A DNA stretch of 64,000 nucleotides from Phytophthora colocasiae (lineage: Eukaryota > Oomycota > Peronosporomycetes > Peronosporales > Peronosporaceae): NCBI GenBank assembly GCA_018806915.1, contig JAGKQI010000079.1, forward strand, positions 585,001 to 649,000. Direction: 5' to 3'. Shown here piece by piece: positions 14,974 to 27,888 of the stretch. The number at the start of each line of letters is the position of its first letter. Position 1 is the first letter of the stretch. The notes beneath the pieces were generated by a model. The model was not told the DNA's origin. It saw only the letters and a list, made by a program, of their open reading frames with translations, and did not search any database. A program made the translations under genes and the position numbers.

Positions 14974-15263
14974 AGCAAAAGTGAACACCTAACCCACACT
15001 TTCAAGACCGCTTTCCCGCTCTCCACAACACACACACTATACCTACAACCAGCGCTACCATGCACACCCAACCCACCTGCTATCACATGCTCCACGCTCA
15101 TGGCGTACTTCACTTCGACAGACACACGGCTACCGCCTACCCGCCTCTTTCAACACCACAATACCAACTCCCATTCTCTCCGGTGATCACCCACCCTGCC
15201 TCGTTCCCTTACATCCCACACGCACCGTCAGAAAAGAAAACCAACAGCAACAGACAGACCAGC

Positions 15264-15488
<225 letters not shown>

Positions 15489-15780
15489 TAAATCCCTGCT
15501 GTCGTGGCGGAGATGTCGATTCCTTTAGCCAAGGCGCAAATACAGGTTCGTACGAGTTGATGCTGGTGACGTCAAGAATGAGATGTGATCGCCGAATAGC
15601 GTTATCGATCGATCGTGTTAGGTCGCGGACAGAAGGTTAAGAAGTGGAAGTCATCATTAGACATGAGTCGAAGTTCTGCGGCGAGAAGCCGGTGATGTGG
15701 TGTGTGGTGTGAGGCGAGGCATAATGCGGCGGCAGGTTCGTAGGCGTCGTTTGCAAGCGGAGGTGAGTCGAACAAAGAGT

Positions 15781-15851
15781 TGGACACACCGGGATTGAAC
15801 CCGGGGCCTTCCGCTTGCAAAGCGGACGCGCTACCACTGCGCTATGCGCCC
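15781..15851 (-). tRNA. tRNA-Ala(UGC): tRNA-Ala (UGC), unit 20, T arm 1 nt short
   Basis: Same variant as unit 2. Confidence 0.85.
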
Positions 15852-16144
15852 AGCAAAAGTGAACACCTAACCCACACTTTCAAGACCGCTTTCCCGCTCT
15901 CCACACACACACACACACTATACCTACAACCAGCGCTACCATGCACACCCAACCCACCTGCTATCACATGCTCCACGCTCATGGCGTACTTCACTTCGAC
16001 AGACACACGGCTACCGCCTACCCGCCTCTTTCAACACCACAATACCAACTCCCATTCTCTCCGGTGATCACCCACCCTGCCTCGTTCCCTTACATCCCAC
16101 ACGCACCGTCAGAAAAGAAAACCAACAGCAACAGACAGACCAGC

Positions 16145-16293
<149 letters not shown>

Positions 16294-16585
16294 TAAATCC
16301 CTGCTGTCGTGGCGGAGATGTCGATTCCTTTAGCCAAGGCGCAAATACAGGTTCGTACGAGTTGATGCTGGTGACGTCAAGAATGAGATGTGATCGCCGA
16401 ATAGCGTTATCGATCGATCGTGTTAGGTCGCGGACAGAAGGTTAAGAAGTGGAAGTCATCATTAGACATGAGTCGAAGTTCTGCGGCGAGAAGCCGGTGA
16501 TGTGGTGTGTGGTGTGAGGCGAGGCATAATGCGGCGGCAGGTTCGTAGGCGTCGTTTGCAAGCGGAGGTGAGTCGAACAAAGAGT

Positions 16586-16657
16586 TGGACACACCGGGGA
16601 TTGAACCCGGGGCCTTCCGCTTGCAAAGCGGACGCGCTACCACTGCGCTATGCGCCC
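16586..16657 (-). tRNA. tRNA-Ala(UGC): tRNA-Ala (UGC), unit 21, canonical
   Basis: 72-nt canonical body. Confidence 0.95.
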
Positions 16658-16946
16658 AGCAAAAGTGAACACCTAACCCACACTTTCAAGACCGCTTTCC
16701 CGCTCTCCACACACACACACTATACCTACAACCAGCGCTACCATGCACACCCAACCCACCTGCTATCACATGCTCCACGCTCATGGCGTACTTCACTTCG
16801 ACAGACACACGGCTACCGCCTACCCGCCTCTTTCAACACCACAATACCAACTCCCATTCTCTCCGGTGATCACCCACCCTGCCTCGTTCCCTTACATCCC
16901 ACACGCACCGTCAGAAAAGAAAACCAACAGCAACAGACAGACCAGC

Positions 16947-17187
<241 letters not shown>

Positions 17188-17477
17188 TAAATCCCTGCTG
17201 TCGTGGCGGAGATGTCGATTCCTTTAGCCAAGGCGCAAATACAGGTTCGTACGAGTTGATGCTGGTGACGTCAAGAATGAGATGTGATCGCCGAATAGCG
17301 TTATCGATCGATCGTGTTAGGTCGCGGACAGAAGGTTAAGAAGTGGAAGTCATCATTAGACATGAGTCGAAGTTCTGCGGCGAGAAGCCGGTGATGTGGT
17401 GTGGTGTGAGGCGAGGCATAATGCGGCGGCAGGTTCGTAGGCGTCGTTTGCAAGCGGAGGTGAGTCGAACAAAGAGT

Positions 17478-17547
17478 TGGACACACCGGGATTGAACCTG
17501 GGCCTTCCGCTTGCAAAGCGGACGCGCTACCACTGCGCTATGCGCCC
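17478..17547 (-). tRNA. tRNA-Ala(UGC): tRNA-Ala (UGC), unit 22, T-arm variant
   Basis: Same variant as unit 17; 70 nt. Confidence 0.77.
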
Positions 17548-17841
17548 AGCAAAAGTGAACACCTAACCCACACTTTCAAGACCGCTTTCCCGCTCTCCAC
17601 AACACACACACACACTATACCTACAACCAGCGCTACCATGCACACCCAACCCACCTGCTATCACATGCTCCACGCTCATGGCGTACTTCACTTCGACAGA
17701 CACACGGCTACCGCCTACCCGCCTCTTTCAACACCACAATACCAACTCCCATTCTCTCCGGTGATCACCCACCCTGCCTCGTTCCCTTACATCCCACACG
17801 CACCGTCAGAAAAGAAAACCAACAGCAACAGACAGACCAGC

Positions 17842-17978
<137 letters not shown>

Positions 17979-18270
17979 TAAATCCCTGCTGTCGTGGCGG
18001 AGATGTCGATTCCTTTAGCCAAGGCGCAAATACAGGTTCGTACGAGTTGATGCTGGTGACGTCAAGAATGAGATGTGATCGCCGAATAGCGTTATCGATC
18101 GATCGTGTTAGGTCGCGGACAGAAGGTTAAGAAGTGGAAGTCATCATTAGACATGAGTCGAAGTTCTGCGGCGAGAAGCCGGTGATGTGGTGTGTGGTGT
18201 GAGGCGAGGCATAATGCGGCGGCAGGTTCGTAGGCGTCGTTTGCAAGCGGAGGTGAGTCGAACAAAGAGT

Positions 18271-18342
18271 TGGACACACCGGGGATTGAACCCGGGGCCT
18301 TCCGCTTGCAAAGCGGACGCGCTACCACTGCGCTATGCGCCC
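18271..18342 (-). tRNA. tRNA-Ala(UGC): tRNA-Ala (UGC), unit 23, canonical
   Basis: 72-nt canonical body. Confidence 0.95.
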
Positions 18343-18634
18343 AGCAAAAGTGAACACCTAACCCACACTTTCAAGACCGCTTTCCCGCTCTCCAACACAC
18401 ACACACACTATACCTACAACCAGCGCTACCATGCACACCCAACCCACCTGCTATCACATGCTCCACGCTCATGGCGTACTTCACTTCGACAGACACACGG
18501 CTACCGCCTACCCGCCTCTTTCAACACCACAATACCAACTCCCATTCTCTCCGGTGATCACCCACCCTGCCTCGTTCCCTTACATCCCACACGCACCGTC
18601 AGAAAAGAAAACCAACAGCAACAGACAGACCAGC

Positions 18635-18755
<121 letters not shown>

Positions 18756-19047
18756 TAAATCCCTGCTGTCGTGGCGGAGATGTCGATTCCTTTAGCCAAG
18801 GCGCAAATACAGGTTCGTACGAGTTGATGCTGGTGACGTCAAGAATGAGATGTGATCGCCGAATAGCGTTATCGATCGATCGTGTTAGGTCGCGGACAGA
18901 AGGTTAAGAAGTGGAAGTCATCATTAGACATGAGTCGAAGTTCTGCGGCGAGAAGCCGGTGATGTGGTGTGTGGTGTGAGGCGAGGCATAATGCGGCGGC
19001 AGGTTCGTAGGCGTCGTTTGCAAGCGGAGGTGAGTCGAACAAAGAGT

Positions 19048-19119
19048 TGGACACACCGGGGATTGAACCCGGGGCCTTCCGCTTGCAAAGCGGACGCGCT
19101 ACCACTGCGCTATGCGCCC
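19048..19119 (-). tRNA. tRNA-Ala(UGC): tRNA-Ala (UGC), unit 24, canonical
   Basis: 72-nt canonical body. Confidence 0.95.
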
Positions 19120-19431
19120 AGCAAAAGTGAACACCTAACCCACACTTTCAAGACCGCTTTCCCGCTCTCCACAACACACACACACACTATACCTACAACC
19201 AGCGCTACCATGCACACCCAACCCACCTGCTATCACATGCTCCACGCTCATGGCGTACTTCACTTCGACAGACACACGGCTACCGCCTACCCGCCTCTTT
19301 CAACACCACAATACCAACTCCCATTCTCTCCGGTGATCACCCACCCTGCCTCGTTCCCTTACATCCCACACGCACCGTCAGAAAAGAAAACCAACAGCAA
19401 CAGACAGACCAGCAGATAGACAGACAGACAG

Positions 19432-19516
<85 letters not shown>

Positions 19517-19517
19517 A

Positions 19518-19620
<103 letters not shown>

Positions 19621-19912
19621 TAAATCCCTGCTGTCGTGGCGGAGATGTCGATTCCTTTAGCCAAGGCGCAAATACAGGTTCGTACGAGTTGATGCTGGTG
19701 ACGTCAAGAATGAGATGTGATCGCCGAATAGCGTTATCGATCGATCGTGTTAGGTCGCGGACAGAAGGTTAAGAAGTGGAAGTCATCATTAGACATGAGT
19801 CGAAGTTCTGCGGCGAGAAGCCGGTGATGTGGTGTGTGGTGTGAGGCGAGGCATAATGCGGCGGCAGGTTCGTAGGCGTCGTTTGCAAGCGGAGGTGAGT
19901 CGAACAAAGAGT

Positions 19913-19982
19913 TGGACACACCGGGATTGAACCGGGGCCTTCCGCTTGCAAAGCGGACGCGCTACCACTGCGCTATGCGCCC
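19913..19982 (-). tRNA. tRNA-Ala(UGC): tRNA-Ala (UGC), unit 25, both T-stem sides short
   Basis: Same variant as unit 10; 70 nt. Confidence 0.78.
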
Positions 19983-20276
19983 AGCAAAAGTGAACACCTA
20001 ACCCACACTTTCAAGACCGCTTTCCCGCTCTCCACAACACACACACACACTATACCTACAACCAGCGCTACCATGCACACCCAACCCACCTGCTATCACA
20101 TGCTCCACGCTCATGGCGTACTTCACTTCGACAGACACACGGCTACCGCCTACCCGCCTCTTTCAACACCACAATACCAACTCCCATTCTCTCCGGTGAT
20201 CACCCACCCTGCCTCGTTCCCTTACATCCCACACGCACCGTCAGAAAAGAAAACCAACAGCAACAGACAGACCAGC

Positions 20277-20413
<137 letters not shown>

Positions 20414-20705
20414 TAAATCCCTGCTGTCGTGGCGGAGATGTCGATTCCTTTAGCCAAGGCGCAAATACAGGTTCGTACGAGTTGATGCTGGTGACGTCAA
20501 GAATGAGATGTGATCGCCGAATAGCGTTATCGATCGATCGTGTTAGGTCGCGGACAGAAGGTTAAGAAGTGGAAGTCATCATTAGACATGAGTCGAAGTT
20601 CTGCGGCGAGAAGCCGGTGATGTGGTGTGTGGTGTGAGGCGAGGCATAATGCGGCGGCAGGTTCGTAGGCGTCGTTTGCAAGCGGAGGTGAGTCGAACAA
20701 AGAGT

Positions 20706-20777
20706 TGGACACACCGGGGATTGAACCCGGGGCCTTCCGCTTGCAAAGCGGACGCGCTACCACTGCGCTATGCGCCC
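20706..20777 (-). tRNA. tRNA-Ala(UGC): tRNA-Ala (UGC), unit 26, canonical
   Basis: 72-nt canonical body. Confidence 0.95.
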
Positions 20778-21089
20778 AGCAAAAGTGAACACCTAACCCA
20801 CACTTTCAAGACCGCTTTCCCGCTCTCCACAACACACACACACACTATACCTACAACCAGCGCTACCATGCACACCCAACCCACCTGCTATCACATGCTC
20901 CACGCTCATGGCGTACTTCACTTCGACAGACACACGGCTACCGCCTACCCGCCTCTTTCAACACCACAATACCAACTCCCATTCTCTCCGGTGATCACCC
21001 ACCCTGCCTCGTTCCCTTACATCCCACACGCACCGTCAGAAAAGAAAACCAACAGCAACAGACAGACCAGCAGATAGACAGACAGACAG

Positions 21090-21256
<167 letters not shown>

Positions 21257-21548
21257 TAAATCCCTGCTGTCGTGGCGGAGATGTCGATTCCTTTAGCCAA
21301 GGCGCAAATACAGGTTCGTACGAGTTGATGCTGGTGACGTCAAGAATGAGATGTGATCGCCGAATAGCGTTATCGATCGATCGTGTTAGGTCGCGGACAG
21401 AAGGTTAAGAAGTGGAAGTCATCATTAGACATGAGTCGAAGTTCTGCGGCGAGAAGCCGGTGATGTGGTGTGTGGTGTGAGGCGAGGCATAATGCGGCGG
21501 CAGGTTCGTAGGCGTCGTTTGCAAGCGGAGGTGAGTCGAACAAAGAGT

Positions 21549-21620
21549 TGGACACACCGGGGATTGAACCCGGGGCCTTCCGCTTGCAAAGCGGACGCGC
21601 TACCACTGCGCTATGCGCCC
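21549..21620 (-). tRNA. tRNA-Ala(UGC): tRNA-Ala (UGC), unit 27, canonical
   Basis: 72-nt canonical body. The flank carries TTTCAACACC instead of TTTCAAGACC, shared with unit 28. Confidence 0.95.
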
Positions 21621-21923
21621 AGCAAAAGTGAACACCTAACCCACACTTTCAACACCGCTTTCCCGCTCTCCACAACACACACACACACTATACCTACAAC
21701 CAGCGCTACCATGCACACCCAACCCACCTGCTATCACATGCTCCACGCTCATGGCGTACTTCACTTCGACAGACACACGGCTACCGCCTACCCGCCTCTT
21801 TCAACACCACAATACCAACTCCCATTCTCTCCGGTGATCACCCACCCTGCCTCGTTCCCTTACATCCCACACGCACCGTCAGAAAAGAAAACCAACAGCA
21901 ACAGACAGACCAGACAGACAGAC

Positions 21924-22088
<165 letters not shown>

Positions 22089-22380
22089 TAAATCCCTGCT
22101 GTCGTGGCGGAGATGTCGATTCCTTTAGCCAAGGCGCAAATACAGGTTCGTACGAGTTGATGCTGGTGACGTCAAGAATGAGATGTGATCGCCGAATAGC
22201 GTTATCGATCGATCGTGTTAGGTCGCGGACAGAAGGTTAAGAAGTGGAAGTCATCATTAGACATGAGTCGAAGTTCTGCGGCGAGAAGCCGGTGATGTGG
22301 TGTGTGGTGTGAGGCGAGGCATAATGCGGCGGCAGGTTCGTAGGCGTCGTTTGCAAGCGGAGGTGAGTCGAACAAAGAGT

Positions 22381-22450
22381 TGGACACACCGGGATTGAAC
22401 CGGGGCCTTCCGCTTGCAAAGCGGACGCGCTACCACTGCGCTATGCGCCC
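22381..22450 (-). tRNA. tRNA-Ala(UGC): tRNA-Ala (UGC), unit 28, both T-stem sides short
   Basis: Same variant as unit 10; 70 nt. Confidence 0.78.
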
Positions 22451-22746
22451 AGCAAAAGTGAACACCTAACCCACACTTTCAACACCGCTTTCCCGCTCTC
22501 CACAACACACACACACACACTATACCTACAACCAGCGCTACCATGCACACCCAACCCACCTGCTATCACATGCTCCACGCTCATGGCGTACTTCACTTCG
22601 ACAGACACACGGCTACCGCCTACCCGCCTCTTTCAACACCACAATACCAACTCCCATTCTCTCCGGTGATCACCCACCCTGCCTCGTTCCCTTACATCCC
22701 ACACGCACCGTCAGAAAAGAAAACCAACAGCAACAGACAGACCAGC

Positions 22747-22931
<185 letters not shown>

Positions 22932-23223
22932 TAAATCCCTGCTGTCGTGGCGGAGATGTCGATTCCTTTAGCCAAGGCGCAAATACAGGTTCGTACGAGT
23001 TGATGCTGGTGACGTCAAGAATGAGATGTGATCGCCGAATAGCGTTATCGATCGATCGTGTTAGGTCGCGGACAGAAGGTTAAGAAGTGGAAGTCATCAT
23101 TAGACATGAGTCGAAGTTCTGCGGCGAGAAGCCGGTGATGTGGTGTGTGGTGTGAGGCGAGGCATAATGCGGCGGCAGGTTCGTAGGCGTCGTTTGCAAG
23201 CGGAGGTGAGTCGAACAAAGAGT

Positions 23224-23294
23224 TGGACACACCGGGATTGAACCCGGGGCCTTCCGCTTGCAAAGCGGACGCGCTACCACTGCGCTATGCGCCC
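23224..23294 (-). tRNA. tRNA-Ala(UGC): tRNA-Ala (UGC), unit 29, T arm 1 nt short
   Basis: Same variant as unit 2. Confidence 0.85.
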
Positions 23295-23588
23295 AGCAAA
23301 AGTGAACACCTAACCCACACTTTCAAGACCGCTTTCCCGCTCTCCACAACACACACACACACTATACCTACAACCAGCGCTACCATGCACACCCAACCCA
23401 CCTGCTATCACATGCTCCACGCTCATGGCGTACTTCACTTCGACAGACACACGGCTACCGCCTACCCGCCTCTTTCAACACCACAATACCAACTCCCATT
23501 CTCTCCGGTGATCACCCACCCTGCCTCGTTCCCTTACATCCCACACGCACCGTCAGAAAAGAAAACCAACAGCAACAGACAGACCAGC

Positions 23589-23737
<149 letters not shown>

Positions 23738-24029
23738 TAAATCCCTGCTGTCGTGGCGGAGATGTCGATTCCTTTAGCCAAGGCGCAAATACAGGTTCGT
23801 ACGAGTTGATGCTGGTGACGTCAAGAATGAGATGTGATCGCCGAATAGCGTTATCGATCGATCGTGTTAGGTCGCGGACAGAAGGTTAAGAAGTGGAAGT
23901 CATCATTAGACATGAGTCGAAGTTCTGCGGCGAGAAGCCGGTGATGTGGTGTGTGGTGTGAGGCGAGGCATAATGCGGCGGCAGGTTCGTAGGCGTCGTT
24001 TGCAAGCGGAGGTGAGTCGAACAAAGAGT

Positions 24030-24101
24030 TGGACACACCGGGGATTGAACCCGGGGCCTTCCGCTTGCAAAGCGGACGCGCTACCACTGCGCTATGCGCC
24101 C
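24030..24101 (-). tRNA. tRNA-Ala(UGC): tRNA-Ala (UGC), unit 30, canonical
   Basis: 72-nt canonical body. The unit to its right is truncated (see 24102-24372). Confidence 0.95.
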
Positions 24102-24372
24102 AGCAAAAGTGAACACCTAACCCACACTTTCAAGACCGCTTTCTCGCTCTCCACAAAACACACACACACACTATACCTACAACCAGCGCTACCATGCACA
24201 CCCAACCCACCTGCTATCACATGCTCCACGCTCATGGCGTACTTCACTTCGACAGACACACGGCTACCGCCTACCCGCCTCTTTCAACACCACAATACCA
24301 ACTCCCATTCTCTCCGGTGATCACCCACCCTGCAGGCGTCGTTTGCAAGCGGAGGTGAGTCGAACAAAGAGT
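24102..24372. repeat. truncated array unit lacking the CAGA tract
   Basis: Holds the CA-rich spacer up to CACCCACCCTGC, then jumps straight to AGGCGTCGTTTGCAAGC of the tRNA 3' flank at about 24332. The rest of the spacer, the whole CAGA tract and most of the unique spacer are deleted. The identical junction lies at about 36310, which ties the two hAT loci to one ancestor. Confidence 0.9.
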
Positions 24373-24422
24373 TGGACACACCGGGGATTGAACCCGGGGC
24401 CTTCCGCTTGCAAAGCGGACGC

Positions 24423-24430
24423 GCTACCAC
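24423..24430. repeat. hAT copy 1 target-site duplication, left
   Basis: GCTACCAC directly precedes the element end CAGTGTTGG and is repeated at 27881-27888. Eight bp is the hAT-family length. Confidence 0.9.
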
Positions 24431-24605
24431 CAGTGTTGGCATTTTTACTTTTACCTTTTTTCATTTTTACGTAGAAAATATTTAACACGGAATTATTTTC
24501 TTTTTTACGATTTTTTTTACAGAGTTGACGTAAAAAAAAGATTCGGCTAACAAGTTGCCTCCGTCAAGACTCCATATCGCTACAACCTTCGCTGAAGTGC
24601 CCCCT

Positions 24606-26451
24606 ATGGATTTGCTGCCTGGTCTGCGTGATGACAACGCTGAGAGGTCCAAGCGAGGGCGTCCTCCAAGCGCTGTTAGCACCAATTTTTACCGGCTAAA
24701 CGAGAAGTGTAATCGGTCGATGTGGTGGACCGTGTGCAAGTATTGCTATGCGGCGCACCTTAAAGAGAGTGCATCGGTCCCATTTCCCGTCCACATCCAC
24801 GGGCGGAAGGATGCTTGGGAAAAGCATTTGTCAGAGTGTTTGTACTACATTCGTGTAACCGGAAATCCACTTCAGGGCAACGAGAATGAAGCTGGATTGG
24901 ATGGTGAAGGCGACACGAACAAAAGACACTGCGCCACCCCACCTCAATTTACGCCTGCTGAAAAAATGGTATTTTGGAGATTGTTGTTGGAGTATCAAGC
25001 GGAAGCCTTGCTTCCCGATTCGTTTGTGGAGCTTCTGTCTTTCAGGCGCTTGTTGGTGTTTTTAAACACTCGGTGTGGTGGTGTAGGAGCTATACCATAT
25101 CGCCATGTCCTAGGTGGTAGAGTTTTGAGCGAATACGCAGACTTGCATTCCACGGAACAGCGAGACAACGTGAGAGCAATTCAGAACCGAACTGGAGGAA
25201 GGGTAAATTTTTTATCAGATGTCTGGGAAAACATTGCCAAGATACATGTACTCGGTTGTTTGGTGGGGCTGCAAAGAGATGAAAATTCTGTGGGCGATGT
25301 CGTTCTTTCGTACATGGAGATATACAGGAGTTTTGCATCATCTGAATTGAGTGATTCGCTAACCGAACTAGTGGAGACTCGCTGGAATGCTTGCGAACAG
25401 CCATTATTCATATTAGGTTTTTTTCTCCATCCCGATTATGTTGTGGAAGCAAGGAAGCTTCCTCTGACTGTGCTTACGGGGCTTGATGATGTGTGCCAGT
25501 TCTCCCAGTATTACTACCGCCGCTTTGTTTGTGATGACGATAGCGGACTGCGAGGTGAAATGTTCAAGTGGATTCAGGGCGAGTACACTACTTCTCGCAG
25601 TGTAGATTTCAGTGAGGACTCTGTGATGTCGTATTGGGAGTACGAAAAGAATTCCAAGCCAGACAGCAAATTGCCGATACTTGCTCTTACAATCTTGTCA
25701 ATCGTGGTGAACACGGCAACGTGTGAGCGCTTGTTTAGTGAGCTTGCACTCATCCATACACCAAAACGAAACCGCATGACTGTCGAAAAGACTTTGAAGC
25801 ATCAGGCGTCAGTATGTCCGTGAAAAAAATCGCAGCGAGAAAACACACCGAACAAATTCAAAGAAATTGCTGCGGACAATAGACCCACGTGAACGAGAAT
25901 CCATTCCAACGCCTAACAATTCAACGCGCAACACTCCATCACAACTGTCCACCCCGCTGCGCCTAACCCGAGCCAATGAGTCAACACCACTACCACCAAC
26001 ACCTGCTCCAGAATCTAGGCACGTCAACTCTGTTTCTGACGGGAATATTCAAGACCAGGCTTCCTCACCACCCTTAACGCGAGTTTTATTTCCTGGAAAT
26101 CGAATCGAGGCTTGCTCATCGAGTAACGTGGACCAAACACCGGTGAATGCCGGGCGAGTTTCGCCTACCCGCCGCGCAATTGCCAGTCCCACCACTGAAT
26201 ATCCCCAGCAAGCGCAGCTTGATGAATATGCTGTCGATAGTTTGACTTCTGACATGGATACGGTTGCTCTCAGCAACAGTCAGCTGGATGAGTATCTTGA
26301 GCACTTTGACTGGGAAGAAATCGGTGAATATGGTGACGAAGCCACCGTTGAGATGTGGGATAGTGCGTTTAATCGCCCAAGAACCCCCACTTCATCCTGC
26401 ACCAGCACGACTAACAATGGCGAAGATACTGAACCTGACACAGATGGGTAG
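24606..26451 (+). pseudogene. hAT transposase, frameshifted and internally deleted
   Basis: The first ATG in the main frame is at 24606, giving 405 codons to a stop at 25823. Near residues 44-78 is a BED-type zinc finger (CKYC...HLSEC). Next comes a possible first catalytic Asp (FLSDVWEN, about residue 205), and at about 338-398 the hAT C-terminal dimerisation domain (NTATCERLFSELALIHTPK). The stretch that normally carries the second Asp and the insertion domain seems to be missing between about residues 225 and 230. Near 25805 the frame is lost. A second open stretch (25867-26451, no ATG of its own) encodes a Ser/Thr/Pro-rich then acidic tail with two LDEY motifs, probably the original C terminus. 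Copy 2 keeps bases lost here (GTGATGCG after CATCAG) but is broken elsewhere. Not active as written. Confidence 0.85.
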
Positions 26452-26819
26452 CCGTTTACAACAGCGCGGCTCGGTTCTCATGCAGACGTGATACCAGCGG
26501 CGAGGCGAGAGCCTTATCCACAAGAAAATGATCACGAGTTTCCACAAGAATCACACTTGACTGGAATTCGGGCACGAAAAGCGAGTCTATTTTCTCTAGT
26601 TGTCGGATAACTCAGGAAGCTCCCAGAGTTTAACTAAGAGCAGCAGCGGCCGACTTCAATCCTTTCATATCACGGCGTGAACAATTCCAACCTGAAATGT
26701 AACTCAGTTCTATCACCAAACGAAATTTGGTGTACATTGAATACCTATAGTCGGGGCTCGTGTTAACGCCTCAAACAGGTAAACCGGTTAGGATACGGAT
26801 CATAACACTTTTTGAATGT

Positions 26820-26962
26820 CCGTACATGTGAAACCCCAAAGTCTGCAATCTTGAGGATTTTTTTCATTCTCGTCAACTGTTTTCAGCAGCAAATTCATAG
26901 GTTTGATGTCTCTGTGAGTCGTACATGTCGTCGTCTAATACGGGGCCACCATCCACCAATTC
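26820..26962 (-). pseudogene. protein kinase fragment: hinge, HRD and DFG region
   Basis: On the minus strand a hinge-like ELVDGGPVLDDD is followed, after a deletion and frame change, by the catalytic-loop motif HRDIKPMNLLL and the DFG motif IADFGVSH. This spacing and HRDIKPxNLLL suit the CaMKK/LKB1-like group of Ser/Thr kinases. The residues between hinge and catalytic loop are mostly missing and there is no activation loop or C-lobe, so it cannot be a working kinase. It is the continuation of the exon at 27424-27707. Confidence 0.75.
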
Positions 26963-27334
26963 GCTTATCATATGCCCATTCTTCGGCAATCCAGTGATGT
27001 CCGCCAGAGTATTGAGAATATCATACTGCTCCACAGCATCTTCAATGACTAAACCAGCAGATTCACTCAGTCTTCCTTCAGCAATAATGGCTCCAGCCAC
27101 TCGAGTAACAGATTCCTCATGGGTATTCGTAACATCAGCTTCAGGTGCTTGTCCGTGATCTCCAACGATGACAATAAAGGTATCGTTTAGAACTCCGTCC
27201 TTCTCCACACGATCCATGACTTTTCCCAAGTGTACGTCTGTGAAGTGCCGCATTTCCAGGTAGTTCCGAATATCTTTCGCGTTCTTCTCGCCTTCGTAAA
27301 AGCGGAAAAGTCTGGTTTTTCAGCCACAGCGTTC
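26963..27334 (-). pseudogene. sulfatase/alkaline-phosphatase-like fragment
   Basis: A minus-strand open stretch of about 100 residues contains IVIVGDHGQAPEADV followed by NTHEESVTRVAGAIIAEGR. The GDHG motif lies in a metal-binding position in the alkaline phosphatase superfamily (sulfatases, phosphoglycerol transferases). Only this inner piece is present, without the N-terminal catalytic residue region. It sits between two halves of the kinase fragment, just past the intron at 27355-27423, so it was joined in by rearrangement. Family assignment is from motif memory and is moderate. Confidence 0.6.
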
Positions 27335-27354
27335 GCTCCACAGTTCTTCGCTGT

Positions 27355-27423
27355 CTACAATACACAAACGAACTCACGAGTTAAAAAGATATGCGCAAAA
27401 CTAAACTGTACAAATTATCTTAC
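27355..27423 (-). other. intron retained in captured kinase fragment
   Basis: Minus strand: GATG|GTAAGATAATTTG ... TGTGTATTGTAG|ACAGCG, 69 nt, GT-AG. Splicing would join residues EVIDSD to DSEELW, as expected for kinase strand beta5. Keeping an intron argues that genomic DNA, not mRNA, was captured. Confidence 0.7.
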
Positions 27424-27707
27424 CATCCGAGTCGATAACTTCGCGCAGAATGACGATGTGTCGGTGTTTAAATCTCTTCCAAATCGTGAGCTCCTTCTTC
27501 ACGGACTGTAGCGCATTCCCAAAGCGACCAACTCGAATGCGCTTTAGTGCTTTTTTATTCACACATTTTGCCGCAAAAACTTCCTTTGTGTCTGTGGTTT
27601 CCACTTTGAAGACAATACCATAGGCTCCCTTGACTAGTTGCGCGGTGGCTATCACTGGAAACAGTAATGGGGGCTTCTGCGTGTCATACAGCACAGACAA
27701 GGTGCCC
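27424..27707 (-). pseudogene. protein kinase N-lobe exon (CaMKK-like)
   Basis: The exon runs from a TTTACAG|G acceptor to a G|GTAAGA donor. It encodes the glycine loop (LVKGAYGIVFKVE), the ATP-anchoring lysine (FAAKCVNKKAL), the alpha-C glutamate (VKKELTIWKRFKH) and HRHIVILREVIDSDG. The basic insert between lysine and alpha-C resembles CaMKK-type kinases. It has no start codon, is cut from its C-lobe, and lies inside a transposon, so it is a captured piece of a host gene. A second donor-like AGGTAAGT lies only 25 nt upstream of the acceptor, too close for a normal intron. Confidence 0.75.
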
Positions 27708-27880
27708 CTGTAAATGACTGACAAGGACTTACCTACGCTTTTGTATCAAGGACGACGTCAGTGGCGCCACCCACCAGGCGGTGAGATATCCGTCATTTTT
27801 CACGTTTTAATAATATTTTTTACTTTTTTACAGGGGTTTCCACTTAAATAAAGTAAAAATACGTGTTAAAAAACACCACT

Positions 27881-27888
27881 GCTACCAC
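27881..27888. repeat. hAT copy 1 target-site duplication, right
   Basis: GCTACCAC directly follows the element end AACACCACT and matches the left copy. Confidence 0.9.

Larger units (their letters stand above)
24431..27880 (+). mobile_element. hAT transposon, copy 1, carrying host gene fragments
   Basis: Starts CAGTGTTGGCATTTTTAC and ends ACGTGTTAAAAAACACCACT. The ends form an imperfect inverted repeat (CAGTG/CACT) with subterminal TTTTTAC motifs on both sides, flanked by an 8-bp target duplication. The plus strand holds a hAT transposase in pieces (24606-26451). The minus strand holds kinase and sulfatase-like fragments (26820-27707) inside the same ends, so they travel with the element. 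Region 26452-26819 shows no recognisable gene. Confidence 0.9.

Noticed and set aside
25090..25404. Minus-strand ORFs inside the hAT transposase and 45043-45516 opposite the unknown gene
   Set aside because: Antisense frames of better-supported coding regions, no recognisable motif.
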